NCBI RefSeq assembly: GCF_025628985.1
Contig: NZ_JAOTEM010000002.1
Location: 434,001 to 498,000 of the forward strand
Length of the DNA stretch: 64,000 nt
Source of the DNA: Chryseobacterium edaphi
GTDB lineage: Bacteria; Bacteroidota; Bacteroidia; Flavobacteriales; Weeksellaceae
Direction of reading: 5' to 3'
The position numbers and the translations under genes were made by a program. Below, one piece after another: positions 16,161-24,480 of this stretch (position 1 is its first letter; the number at the start of each line of letters is the position of its first letter). The notes below the pieces were generated by a model. The model saw only the letters and a program-made list of their open reading frames with translations, was not told the origin of the DNA and did no database searches.

Positions 16161-17063
16161 TTATAATTTTGTCCATTGTTGATTTCCTTTCAAATCATCT
16201 AAAATATCATAAAGCTTTCGTAGACCTCGAGTTCCCATTCCGCCAGTATCTCTTATGTTTTTAACTTTAAAATTGTCATAAGTTACTTTTAAATATATAG
16301 TTGCGGCGTCAGAATAACCGACTTCATATTCATCTGCTAAATTTTCAAAATTGATATAATTTAGTAGATCTACAATTTCTTTAAATTTTTCCTTCGAAAG
16401 TTTTGTTGTGTAAACTCCAGTTGTTAAAAATCCATCATTTCGGCTAATCCATGTCACGTCTCTGTTGGAAACTATTTCCATTTTTAAAACGGACTTATTC
16501 CAGTGTGAGCCTGATGTTTCAAATTGTATTTCTAAAATATTGTGTCTTTCAGGAATTTTATTTTCTTCAATAAATTCACCAAACCTGTAAACAAGGTTTT
16601 CAGTTAATCTTTTTGTAAATCCGTAACGGTTAAGTATTTTAACACTGTGGTATTCTATTGTATGATCTTTCACGATGGAAAATGAACATTGCTCAAAAAG
16701 TTGTCCTTTACTAAGATTTTTAGATTCAAAATGATCTCCTTTATCTAAAATATATATTGTTTTCGCTGCGTCTGAAGTCTTTCCTGTAACCAAAAGATCG
16801 GTTAAACCGTTACTGTCAAAATCTGCTTTTTGCCACTTTTGATTTAAATTTAGGCTGTCAGCAATCAGTGTACAATAACGATCGTAATCTATTCTATCTT
16901 CAACGTTTAGGTAGTAATTTATTTTATTTTTATCGTTATCAAGAAATTCCTGAACCTCTTTTGCTGTGTTTAGAGAATCGATTTTATTGAAAACCTTTTT
17001 ATCCTGGCTGTAGAATAAAGAAAGCTGAAAACAGACGATGAGTAAAGAAAAAACTTTTTTCAT
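16161..17063 (-). CDS. Secreted DUF6438-type protein
   Basis: A 300-aa protein with signal peptide MKKVFSLLIVCFQLSLFYSQ. The first half has a DFDSNGLTDLLVTG segment like FG-GAP/VCBS calcium-binding turns. The second half (from about residue 175) matches the DUF6438 pattern: IQFETSGSHWNKSVLKMEI, YTTKLSKEKFKEIVDLLNYINF and LADEYEVGYSDAATIYLKVTYDN. The open frame extends 23 codons upstream from a non-signal start; ATG 17063 fits the signal peptide. Function is unknown. It is probably in the envelope and cotranscribed with the DinB gene downstream. Confidence 0.72.
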   Translation of the reverse strand: MKKVFSLLIVCFQLSLFYSQDKKVFNKIDSLNTAKEVQEFLDNDKNKINYYLNVEDRIDYDRYCTLIADSLNLNQKWQKADFDSNGLTDLLVTGKTSDAAKTIYILDKGDHFESKNLSKGQLFEQCSFSIVKDHTIEYHSVKILNRYGFTKRLTENLVYRFGEFIEENKIPERHNILEIQFETSGSHWNKSVLKMEIVSNRDVTWISRNDGFLTTGVYTTKLSKEKFKEIVDLLNYINFENLADEYEVGYSDAATIYLKVTYDNFKVKNIRDTGGMGTRGLRKLYDILDDLKGNQQWTKL

Positions 17064-17075
17064 ATTTATAAAAAT

Positions 17076-17107
17076 AAAAAAAACGAAGCAATTATTAAAC
17101 TGCTTCG
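17076..17107 (-). terminator. Terminator of the DUF885 lipoprotein gene
   Basis: CGAAGCA and TGCTTCG (17084-17090 with 17101-17107) form a 7-bp stem with a 10-nt loop, followed on the minus strand by a run of seven or more T. It lies 35 bp past the DUF885 stop. Confidence 0.8.
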
Positions 17108-17141
17108 CTAAAAGTAAAGATTTTTTAATCACTCTAGAAAT

Positions 17142-18938
17142 TTATTTCTGCTTCTTCGCCCAAAGTTCCATCTTCCTGTTCAAAACATCCAATGGAAGAC
17201 AACCCTGACTTAAAAGCTCATCATGAAATTTCGCCAAACTGAATTTCTTACCCAATTGTTTCTGATACTGCTCCCTCAGTTCACGGATTCTTAAAGAACC
17301 GATTTTGTAGCCCAAAGCCTGTCCCGGCATTGCCATATATCTTTCAACTTCGGCAGTTGCTCCGGCTTCGTCATAAGCGATATTGCTAAGGAAATAAGTG
17401 ATAGCTTCTTCTCTGCTCATTTGACCGGTGTGAATTCCTGTATCAACAACCAGACGAACGGCTCGCAACATTTGATCGCTCAGATATCCCATTTTTTGAT
17501 AAGGATCAGTATATAAACCGAATTCCGGACCTAAAGTCTCACAATAATGTGCCCAACCTTCACCATAAGCTCCGAACCAGCCAAATCTCATAAACTTTGG
17601 AAGCTTTTCATTTTCCTGCTGCAGAGAAACCTGATAATGATGTCCGGGAATTGCCTCATGTAAGAAAAGAGATTCCATTCCTGAAGTGACGTTGAATTTC
17701 GAAGGGTCGGGAAGTGGCATATAGAAAATTCCCGGTCTTTTTCCGTCAGGAGTTCCCTGAATATACTCTGCACTCGCGCTTGCTTCTCTGAATTTTTCGG
17801 TCTGTCTGATTTCAAATTTCGTTTTTGGTGTTACACTAAACATCGTTTTTAGCTTCGGAGTAATCTTCGCTAAAATTCCGTTAAAACCATCCAAAACTTC
17901 TTTGGAAGTCTTATAGGGCATCGCTTTTTGATCTGTTGTTACAGAAGTGATAAATTCTTCAAGCGTTCCGGTAAAACCAACCTGCTGTTTTACTTTTTCC
18001 ATCTCTGCACGAAGCATTGCAACTTGCTGCAGACCGATTTTGTTGATTTCTTCTGGAGTTTTGTTGGTGGTTGTCCAGCTTTTTGTGTAGAATTTATATA
18101 TTTTGTCTCCTTTAGGAAGGCTGCTGTAACCGTCTGTTTCTCTTGATTTAGGCAAATATTCTTTCTCTAAAAAATCGCCCATTTTTGTATAAGCCGGAAT
18201 GATATTTTTAGCAACCGCGTCCTGATATAGTTTAATGTATTTCTCTTTTTGTTCGGGGGTGAAATTTTTCGGAAATTTCTTTACAGGACCTGAGAATATA
18301 TTCTTTTCAAAATCTGAAGTGATAATTTCTTCAGCTTTCATCTGCGGAATCATTTTTAAAACTAATTTTCTCGGAAGAACCATCTTATTCGTTATTCCCT
18401 CACGGAAATTTTCAGTTGCAGCATTCATCCATTCCGGGAATTTCTCCATTCTTTTTAACCAGTCTTCATAATCTTTTTCAGTATTGAAGGGCTGACTTCC
18501 TTCTCCACTTCCATACAATGGAAAATTCAATGGCAATCCGCCAAATTGTGTGAACGGAATATATTCAGGATGATATCCGTAAGCTTCGATTTTATCTTTT
18601 AAAGTATAATCCAAAACATCATAAACTACTTTGTCTTCATCGGAAAGACTTTTGTAATCTACGTTACCCAGCTGATCCTGAACTGAATGATAAAATGCTA
18701 CTTCACCGGAAATAAAATCTTTATCAATATTGATAGGCAATTGATCGTTATACCTTAAATCTCCCTGTGATGTGGCTTCCAAAGGGTAGAGTTTTAAATA
18801 TTGCTCGTAGTAATTTGCAGCAATAGAATCCAGATTGGTAGGAGTAATTTTGGTCAAAGGTGAATCTGTTTTTCGGCATGAAGCCAAACTTATTACTAAA
18901 CCTAATCCCAATAAGGTTTTCGATATGATGTTTTTCAT
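17142..18938 (-). CDS. DUF885 family lipoprotein, putative metallopeptidase
   Basis: A 598-aa lipoprotein of the DUF885 family. The lipobox LASC follows MKNIISKTLLGLGLVIS, so it should be anchored in the outer or inner membrane. The family signature LFLHEAIPGHHYQVS (about residues 435-449) resembles a zinc site (HEx2GHH), and GWAHYCETLGPEFG follows it. Family members are annotated as probable peptidases; no substrate is proven. The frame opens 7 codons earlier, but ATG 18938 is directly before the lipoprotein signal. A TATTTTTG box lies 19 bp upstream and a strong terminator follows. Confidence 0.88.
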   Translation of the reverse strand: MKNIISKTLLGLGLVISLASCRKTDSPLTKITPTNLDSIAANYYEQYLKLYPLEATSQGDLRYNDQLPINIDKDFISGEVAFYHSVQDQLGNVDYKSLSDEDKVVYDVLDYTLKDKIEAYGYHPEYIPFTQFGGLPLNFPLYGSGEGSQPFNTEKDYEDWLKRMEKFPEWMNAATENFREGITNKMVLPRKLVLKMIPQMKAEEIITSDFEKNIFSGPVKKFPKNFTPEQKEKYIKLYQDAVAKNIIPAYTKMGDFLEKEYLPKSRETDGYSSLPKGDKIYKFYTKSWTTTNKTPEEINKIGLQQVAMLRAEMEKVKQQVGFTGTLEEFITSVTTDQKAMPYKTSKEVLDGFNGILAKITPKLKTMFSVTPKTKFEIRQTEKFREASASAEYIQGTPDGKRPGIFYMPLPDPSKFNVTSGMESLFLHEAIPGHHYQVSLQQENEKLPKFMRFGWFGAYGEGWAHYCETLGPEFGLYTDPYQKMGYLSDQMLRAVRLVVDTGIHTGQMSREEAITYFLSNIAYDEAGATAEVERYMAMPGQALGYKIGSLRIRELREQYQKQLGKKFSLAKFHDELLSQGCLPLDVLNRKMELWAKKQK

Positions 18939-18956
18939 TTTGAAATCTTTAAAACA

Positions 18957-18964
18957 CAAAAATA
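18957..18964 (-). promoter_or_regulatory. -7 box of DUF885 gene promoter
   Basis: The minus strand reads TATTTTTG, matching TAnnTTTG, about 19 bp before the ATG at 18938. The -33 element is not clear. Confidence 0.5.
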
Positions 18965-19050
18965 GAGAATATTACTACATGATAGATTTGAAGAATCGCT
19001 ATTTATAAAAAAATAATTTTGAAAATATTTTAAACATTCGCACAATTTTT

Positions 19051-19058
19051 TATCTTTG
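19051..19058 (+). promoter_or_regulatory. -7 box for the acidic protein gene
   Basis: TATCTTTG matches TAnnTTTG exactly. Transcription would start near 19065, leaving a leader of about 42 nt before ATG 19107. Confidence 0.55.
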
Positions 19059-19106
19059 CCTAAAGCGTTTAACAATCATAGTATTACAGTTCTTTTTTAA
19101 GAGATA

Positions 19107-19568
19107 ATGAAAGGGATTTTAAAAATTTACCATCCGGACGAAACATTGAAGTACAATATAAAAAGCACTTACTGCAAGGCTGTTTATAGTAATCAAAAGC
19201 ATTTTCTAGAAGTAGAAATCATTACGGATGACGGTTTAGATCATGTGGATGACGATTCACTGCAATACAATTTTCCTCAGCTTTCGCTGGAGATCATTGA
19301 GTTTCCTATAGAATCTTCCGAGATTGAGGGAAAAACTTTTGAAATTAATGATTCTGATGATGAAATATATACAGAAGTAAATTTGTACGATGATGAAGAT
19401 GCTTTCCTGTATGACAATGAACTTTGTTTTGACAAAAATGAAGACGACGAACTTCAGGTAATCTGGAAAGGAAACATCGACGACTTCTACACAGGATCAG
19501 ACAATCCGCTTCCTTTCAGATTGAAGTGCGAATTTACGCCAGACGAAATTATTGTAGACGAAGACTAA
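19107..19568 (+). CDS. Conserved-looking acidic cytoplasmic protein, unknown function
   Basis: A 153-aa protein rich in Asp and Glu (for example DDGLDHVDDDSLQYNF and FDKNEDDELQVIW), with a predicted isoelectric point far below neutral. It has three cysteines and no signal peptide. I do not recognise a domain; it looks like a beta-rich fold, judging from alternating hydrophobic residues. It stands alone between the divergent DUF885 gene and the exbB operon, with its own promoter, and base composition matches its neighbours, so it is unlikely to be recent import. Confidence 0.75.
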   Translation: MKGILKIYHPDETLKYNIKSTYCKAVYSNQKHFLEVEIITDDGLDHVDDDSLQYNFPQLSLEIIEFPIESSEIEGKTFEINDSDDEIYTEVNLYDDEDAFLYDNELCFDKNEDDELQVIWKGNIDDFYTGSDNPLPFRLKCEFTPDEIIVDED

Positions 19569-19701
19569 TTTTCGTTCAGATATTAACCGTAAATTTCTTT
19601 TCAAATATATTTTGGAAAGAAATTTGCTGTTTTTAGGCGGAATATTTATCTGAAACACATATTTTAAGCTTATTTTAAGATAAGTATTGATAATATTCCA
19701 T

Positions 19702-19709
19702 TATTTTTG
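19702..19709 (+). promoter_or_regulatory. -7 box of the exbB-exbD-tonB operon
   Basis: TATTTTTG matches TAnnTTTG, 30 bp before the exbB ATG at 19740. Expected start of transcription is near 19716. Confidence 0.6.
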
Positions 19710-19739
19710 TCGTTCAAACCATTATAAATAAACAAATTA

Positions 19740-20444
19740 ATGCTGCTAACGGAACTTACTCAGATTTTATTTGCACAGGTCGCTGTACCGACTGTGCCTG
19801 TTGAAAAACTTGAATTTTCATTTTGGGACATCCTTTTTCATGGTGGTGCCTTTGCTAAAATAGTAATGGCAATCGTTTTGACTCTTGGTGTGTTATCAAT
19901 ATATCTTTTCTTTGAAAGATTTTTCTACATCAGAAGAATGACAACAAAGACAGATTCAAACTTTATGAATAATATCGAAGACTTCATCAGAGACGGTAAA
20001 ATAGAGGCAGCAGCAGATTATTGCAAAACTCAAAACTCTCCGGAATCAAGAATTTTAGAAAAAGGAATTTCAAGATTGGGAAGACCGGTTTCAGATATTG
20101 TAAGCGCGATGGAATCTCAGGCTCAGATTGAAGTTGCTAATATGGAAAAAAACCTGAATCTTTTGGCGGTTGTACCAAGTATTGCACCGATGCTCGGACT
20201 TTTGGGAACCGTTATCGGGATGATCATTGCTTTCTTTGATTTATCACATGCTGAAGGAGCTTTTTCTCCGAAAACATTATCTGAAGGTATTTATACAGCA
20301 TTGGGACAAACAGCTGTCGGTTTGGCAGTGGCAATTCCGGCAAACTTTTTCTACAATATTTTGCTAACAAGAATTGATAAGTTCGTTTTGAGAACACAAA
20401 ATGTTTCAGGAGAATTTTTAGATTTAATTAATAAACCTTTGTAA
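19740..20444 (+). CDS. exbB: MotA/TolQ/ExbB proton channel family protein
   Basis: Forms, with ExbD, the proton-driven motor that energises TonB-dependent outer-membrane transporters. The 234-aa protein has a first transmembrane segment (about residues 37-58), a cytoplasmic domain with RLGRPVSDIVSAMESQ, and the channel-forming pair in VVPSIAPMLGLLGTVIGMIIAF and GIYTALGQTAVGLAVAIPANF, which is the family core. It is the first gene of a three-gene operon (exbB, exbD, tonB-like) with gaps of 9 and 5 bp. Confidence 0.93.
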   Translation: MLLTELTQILFAQVAVPTVPVEKLEFSFWDILFHGGAFAKIVMAIVLTLGVLSIYLFFERFFYIRRMTTKTDSNFMNNIEDFIRDGKIEAAADYCKTQNSPESRILEKGISRLGRPVSDIVSAMESQAQIEVANMEKNLNLLAVVPSIAPMLGLLGTVIGMIIAFFDLSHAEGAFSPKTLSEGIYTALGQTAVGLAVAIPANFFYNILLTRIDKFVLRTQNVSGEFLDLINKPL

Positions 20445-20453
20445 TATTCGATT

Positions 20454-20849
20454 ATGAAAATTCAAAGAAGAAATAAAGCGCATCCGGAATTTAGCTTAGC
20501 GGCGATGACCGACGTTATTTTGTTGATGTTGATCTTTTTTATGATTACCTCTTCAGCAGCAAATCAAAGTGCGATTGATGTAAAACTTCCTCAAACGGGA
20601 AATGTAGAAGATAATATTCCGAATCCGATGACGGTAAGCGTAAAACCGGACGGCTCGTACTATGTAGACGATAAACCTATAGCGAGAGAATTAGTAGAAC
20701 AGACAATTGTGAGTGATCTTACAAGTAAATCTGCAAAGTCATTTACGATAAGAGCAGACGAAAATACTATGCACAAAGACGTGGTTTTCTTAATGGAAAT
20801 TGCAGAAAAGCATAAACTGAATATTGCGATTGCAACGGTAAAAGAATAA
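20454..20849 (+). CDS. exbD: ExbD/TolR biopolymer transport protein
   Basis: A 131-aa partner of ExbB. After a short basic cytoplasmic start (MKIQRRNKAHPEF) it has one transmembrane helix beginning LAAMTDVILLMLIFFMIT; the Asp in this helix (about residue 22) is the proton-carrying residue of the family. The rest is a periplasmic domain with TVSVKPDGSYYVDDKPI and FTIRADENTMHKDVVFLMEIA. Length is normal. Confidence 0.94.
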   Translation: MKIQRRNKAHPEFSLAAMTDVILLMLIFFMITSSAANQSAIDVKLPQTGNVEDNIPNPMTVSVKPDGSYYVDDKPIARELVEQTIVSDLTSKSAKSFTIRADENTMHKDVVFLMEIAEKHKLNIAIATVKE

Positions 20850-20854
20850 AAAAA

Positions 20855-21736
20855 ATGAGAGGTTACACGATAAATAGAGGCGAAGAAAATAAAGATAAGG
20901 TAAAAAGTGCGGTGCTTTCTATCTTGATTTGGTCTGCTATCTTATTATTCGTTTTCATTTATAAAATGAAACCTTCAGAGCGCCCGAAAGAAGCAGAGGT
21001 TGTAACAACAATGCTCGTAAATTTTGGAGATAACAGAAACGGAGCAGGAATAGAAGAACCCGCCAATCAGGAAGGAAGTTTGGCCGCAAAAGCTGAAGAA
21101 AATGTACCTGAGCCTGTAGAAAATGTGGTTTCTGAACCGAAAACAGTCATTACTCCGGAACCAAAACCCGAAACTAAAAAAACTGAGGTAAAAGATAAAA
21201 TTATAACTGGAACTAATTCTAAAGTTACCGCTCCTAAGACGGAAGATTCAAAAACAAATAAAAAATCAACGGCAAGTTCGACTACAAAAACTAAAGCTAA
21301 AAGTTCTGCCACAACAGCCAATTCAAAAACAGGAAATGGTGACGGAAAAGGAACTGCAGCAATCGGAAACTTAATTAAAGGTCGTGGAACAAAAGCAGGA
21401 AGTCAGGGAACGGGTGACGGAATCGGAAATGACGGTGATCCTTTAGGTGGAGACGGAAACGGTGACAGCAAAGTGGGAATCGACAGACGATTGGTTGGCT
21501 ACATTCCAGGAACGATGGGTAGAGGTGGAGCGCAACCAAGTCACAGTTGTTCTGCAGGGGGATCAATTACGATTTCTTATACGGTTGATAAAGCCGGAAA
21601 TGTGGTTTCTGCAAGACGGTCAGGAGGAGTTTCGGATCCTTGTGTGGTTTCAACTTCGGTTTCTTGGGTTAAAAAATACGTGAAAGCTGAGAAAGCCACT
21701 GTTTCTTCCACCGGAAGTTATAAAATTTCATTCTAA
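20855..21736 (+). CDS. TonB-like energy transducer protein
   Basis: A 293-aa protein with a single N-terminal membrane anchor (AVLSILIWSAILLFVFIYK, about residues 19-37), a long Pro/Glu/Lys/Thr/Ser-rich linker (EPKPETKKTEVKDK, repeated TKTKAKSS), a Gly-rich stretch and a C-terminal domain (GGSITISYTVDKAGNVVSA to SYKISF) resembling TonB-C. It lacks the usual VPP motif, and the extra Gly-rich block is unusual, so it could serve a gliding or other envelope-energising role and not iron uptake. It is third in the exbB-exbD operon; a terminator follows. Confidence 0.82.
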   Translation: MRGYTINRGEENKDKVKSAVLSILIWSAILLFVFIYKMKPSERPKEAEVVTTMLVNFGDNRNGAGIEEPANQEGSLAAKAEENVPEPVENVVSEPKTVITPEPKPETKKTEVKDKIITGTNSKVTAPKTEDSKTNKKSTASSTTKTKAKSSATTANSKTGNGDGKGTAAIGNLIKGRGTKAGSQGTGDGIGNDGDPLGGDGNGDSKVGIDRRLVGYIPGTMGRGGAQPSHSCSAGGSITISYTVDKAGNVVSARRSGGVSDPCVVSTSVSWVKKYVKAEKATVSSTGSYKISF

Positions 21737-21742
21737 AAATAC

Positions 21743-21770
21743 AAAAGCACTTTATTCAAGTGCTTTTTTT
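21743..21770 (+). terminator. Terminator of the exbB operon
   Basis: AAAAGCACTT and AAGTGCTTTT (21743-21752 with 21758-21767) form a 10-bp stem with a 5-nt loop and a T run. It also works for the opposite strand. Confidence 0.85.
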
Positions 21771-21844
21771 ATTTTATATGTAAATATTTATTCTTTTTAT
21801 TTGCCATACATAATCGCCTAATCTTTATTGGTTTTGTTCGAACG

Positions 21845-22231
21845 TTATTTTTTGGCGATTTCATTGATTCTATTGATAATGGGAAGGGAGAATATTCCGC
21901 TGGTTTGAAGATATATTTGGTAAAAGACGATTGCTTTTTCTGAAAAATCTTTGTTGTCAGTTTCCTTTGCTTTCGCATAAAAAAGATGACCTAAAAGTTC
22001 AAAATACGGAACATGATGATTGCTTTCTTTTTCATGAATTGATTGAGTAATTTCTTCTGCAGATTTAGAAGAAAGTTCATCAAAACTCATCTTAAAAGTG
22101 TCATTCATATTGGTGTCAAAAATTCTTTGTTGATCGGAAATTGTCTCTTCATTTTCACCTAAGATTCTTTTAGTAAGAAATTCAGAAAATTGCTTTACAA
22201 TGCGAAGAATGTAGTCTTTATCGTGTATCAT
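21845..22231 (-). CDS. Small cytoplasmic helical protein, unknown function (DUF6483-like N-terminus)
   Basis: A 128-aa mostly alpha-helical protein, beginning MIHDKDYILRIVKQFSEFLTKRILG. This start resembles DUF6483 proteins of Gram-positive bacteria, a weak similarity recalled without a search. The second half (YFELLGHLFYAKAKE to FYQIYLQTSG) looks like TPR-type helical pairs. It is encoded 19 bp downstream of the SpmAB fusion gene and probably cotranscribed with it. No function can be assigned. Confidence 0.68.
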   Translation of the reverse strand: MIHDKDYILRIVKQFSEFLTKRILGENEETISDQQRIFDTNMNDTFKMSFDELSSKSAEEITQSIHEKESNHHVPYFELLGHLFYAKAKETDNKDFSEKAIVFYQIYLQTSGIFSLPIINRINEIAKK

Positions 22232-22250
22232 ATTCTTTTATTTTTTAAAT

Positions 22251-23654
22251 TTAAGCAAAAAACAAATATGCTAATCCAATTGCAGTGATCACCCCTACTA
22301 AATCAGCCAAAAGCATGGCAATTACCGTATATCTTGTATTCTTTACCGCAACCGCTCCAAAATACACAGCAATGACATAAAACGTCGTATCTGAACTTCC
22401 CTGAAGAACAGCCGCCAACTTCCCTTGGAAACTATCTGCTCCAAAAGTCGCCATCGTGTCAACCATCATTCCGCGAGCTCCGGATCCGGATAAAGGTTTA
22501 ATTAATGCCGTTGGAAGTCCGTCAACAAATCTTGCGTCTAAATTTGCCGAATAAGCAACCCATTTCATTCCGTCAATAATGACGTCAAAAACTCCAGAAG
22601 TTCTTAAAAGAGAAATTGCAATCAGCATTCCGACTAAATAAGGAATGATTTTCACGCAAGTCCAGAAACCTTCTTTAGCACCTTCAATAAAGGCATCAAA
22701 AACATTGATTTTTTTATAAACAGCACCTAAAACTATTGCAATGAAAATAAATAAGATCAATCCGTTACTTAAAACTTTGCTGAAAATATCTAATTCATCT
22801 TTGCTTAATTGAACCAAGTAGATAACTAAAAGCGCAATCACTGCTGAAATTCCACCAACGTACGCTATAACGACAGGTTTCAGTAAATTAATTTTTTGAT
22901 ATAAAGAAACAACAATCATAGCTGCTAAAGTTGCCGCAAAAGTTGCAATCATACAAGGAAGAAAAATATCCGTAGGAGTTACAGACTTCATCGAAGCTCT
23001 TATTGCAATGATAGAAACGGGGATCAAAGTCATTCCACCTGCATGAAGGCAAAGAAACATAATCTGAGAATTACTTGCAGTATCTTTATTTGGATTTAAA
23101 GTCTGCAAACTTTCCATTGCTTTTAAACCGAAAGGAGTTGCTGCATTATCTAAACCTAAAAGATTAGCGCTGAAATTCATTAGCATATGTCCGAAAGCTG
23201 GATGGTTTTTGGGAATTTCAGGGAATAATTTTGAGAAAAAAGGTTGAATTAATCTACTCAATAAATTAATTCCGCCAGCTTTTTCGGCAATGCTCATGAA
23301 TCCCATGAAGAGTGTCATAATTCCAACTAAACCAATGCAAATATCCACCGCGGTTTTAGAAGTATTGATCACTCCATCTGCTTCCTGAACTCGATAAATT
23401 TTTACATTTTGTTTTAAAGAATCGGTTTTATAATGAATTCTACCATCTTCAAAATCATTTTTCTTCATCAGGCTGTCTTTTATTACGGGAGAAAGCGTGA
23501 TCATTTTCTGAGTTGCAATTTGTACGCTGTCACCACCTTTTCCAACAACCATATCATTAAAAATAGTTTTGTAGTGGCTTGACGAAATGTATTTTATACT
23601 TGCAATGGCGATGGCAATAATAATGAAGGCCGACCAAATTCTGCTGAGAACCAT
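22251..23654 (-). CDS. SpmA-SpmB fusion (nucleoside recognition domain membrane protein)
   Basis: A 467-aa inner-membrane protein in which the SpmA-like half (with LLGLDNAATPFGLKAME and FLCLHAGGMTLIPVSIIAIR) is fused to a SpmB-like half (EGAKEGFWTCVKIIPYLVGMLIAIS, LIKPLSGSGARGMMVDTM and GSSDTTFYVIAVYFGAVAVKN). In Bacillus these are separate spore-maturation genes; here, in a non-sporulating bacterium, the fused form is the known Bacteroidetes arrangement and probably acts in solute transport or cell-envelope dehydration. Eight or more transmembrane segments are visible. An insert at about residues 25-90 is soluble and probably periplasmic. Confidence 0.9.
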   Translation of the reverse strand: MVLSRIWSAFIIIAIAIASIKYISSSHYKTIFNDMVVGKGGDSVQIATQKMITLSPVIKDSLMKKNDFEDGRIHYKTDSLKQNVKIYRVQEADGVINTSKTAVDICIGLVGIMTLFMGFMSIAEKAGGINLLSRLIQPFFSKLFPEIPKNHPAFGHMLMNFSANLLGLDNAATPFGLKAMESLQTLNPNKDTASNSQIMFLCLHAGGMTLIPVSIIAIRASMKSVTPTDIFLPCMIATFAATLAAMIVVSLYQKINLLKPVVIAYVGGISAVIALLVIYLVQLSKDELDIFSKVLSNGLILFIFIAIVLGAVYKKINVFDAFIEGAKEGFWTCVKIIPYLVGMLIAISLLRTSGVFDVIIDGMKWVAYSANLDARFVDGLPTALIKPLSGSGARGMMVDTMATFGADSFQGKLAAVLQGSSDTTFYVIAVYFGAVAVKNTRYTVIAMLLADLVGVITAIGLAYLFFA

Positions 23655-23723
23655 TTATGTGAAATTTAATTTTTAGAAAAGATAATAAAATTAATAAGAT
23701 AAAACTGTAACTTTTAATTTTAG

Positions 23724-23824
23724 ACCATTAAGTTTGGATAAGGCGTTAAAAATTTTAAGACAGAACTTAAAAATCAGAATGATTTATCATAATGAAACTT
23801 AATAACTTCATTCTTCTTAATGGT
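23724..23824. repeat. 101-bp intergenic element with 9-bp terminal inverted repeats
   Basis: ACCATTAAG (23724-23732) and CTTAATGGT (23816-23824) are perfect inverted repeats at the ends of an AT-rich segment with no frame. It lies between two minus-strand genes. The structure recalls miniature inverted-repeat elements in Chryseobacterium, but target-site duplication and copy number were not tested. Confidence 0.4.
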
Positions 23825-23835
23825 TTAAAATAAAA

Positions 23836-24348
23836 TTATTTATCATCCAAATAAACCAACTCTCCCGCAAAATCGTCATCCAGATTTTTCAAAACTTTTG
23901 CATTGGCTGTTTTCTTTTTTAATTCTTCAATAAAGAAATTTTTCTCAAAAAACTGACGGTGAATTCCTGGCAAAAGCTCCATGAAATAATCCATGCCGAT
24001 TTTGTTGTTGTGGAGATCCATTTTTGTTTCCAAAGGTTTATTGGGAAATAATTCTTCGTGAAGATATGTAATTTTCTTGCAAAAATCCAATGCTTTTTCG
24101 GGCGAAGAAACTTTGCTGCAATACATCATGATAAGACAACACCAAAGCGAATGTCTGAAAGCATTTCCTTCTCCGTTTTTAGATGCCGTTTTAGGATATA
24201 ATTTTTGTGCAATAGAAAAAGCTTTTACCGTTGCATAAAAACTCAAAATAGAAAATAGGGGATGAGGTAGAACGGCAGACAAGAGCTTAAGAATTTTCTT
24301 AAAACTCATGCTTTTTATCGTGTTGAAAATTACTTTGAAAGTCCTCAT
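23836..24348 (-). CDS. DUF6973 domain protein
   Basis: A 170-aa protein whose core NGEGNAFRHSLWCCLIMMYCS and MDLHNNKIGMDYFMELL form the DUF6973 pattern: an N-A-F-R-H segment and a M-D-x-H-N-N segment with conserved polar residues likely at an active or metal site. The first 50 residues are basic and hydrophobic (KILKLLSAVLPHPLFSILSFYA), possibly membrane-associating. Biochemical function is unknown. It is single-gene, 130 bp upstream of the accD terminator region on the same strand. Confidence 0.78.
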   Translation of the reverse strand: MRTFKVIFNTIKSMSFKKILKLLSAVLPHPLFSILSFYATVKAFSIAQKLYPKTASKNGEGNAFRHSLWCCLIMMYCSKVSSPEKALDFCKKITYLHEELFPNKPLETKMDLHNNKIGMDYFMELLPGIHRQFFEKNFFIEELKKKTANAKVLKNLDDDFAGELVYLDDK

Positions 24349-24431
24349 AAGTTCGCTTTTGGCAAATGGCTAATTGCTTATGGCTATGAATCAAGCCGTA
24401 TTTATTTTAAAATAATCCTATTTATCTAAAC

Positions 24432-24459
24432 AAAAATCTCTCCCGAATAGAGAGAGATT
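24432..24459 (-). terminator. Terminator of accD
   Basis: AATCTCTC and GAGAGATT (24435-24442 with 24452-24459) pair around CCGAATAGA-like loop sequence, with an A tract at 24432-24436 that becomes the T run on the minus strand, 22 bp past the accD stop. Confidence 0.65.
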
Positions 24460-24480
24460 GTATGATTTTCAGTTTAAATA

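Noticed and set aside
21067-21683. Several frames on both strands inside the TonB-like gene
   Set aside because: They follow from the biased Lys/Thr/Pro and Gly linker codons of the TonB-like coding sequence and lack any motif.
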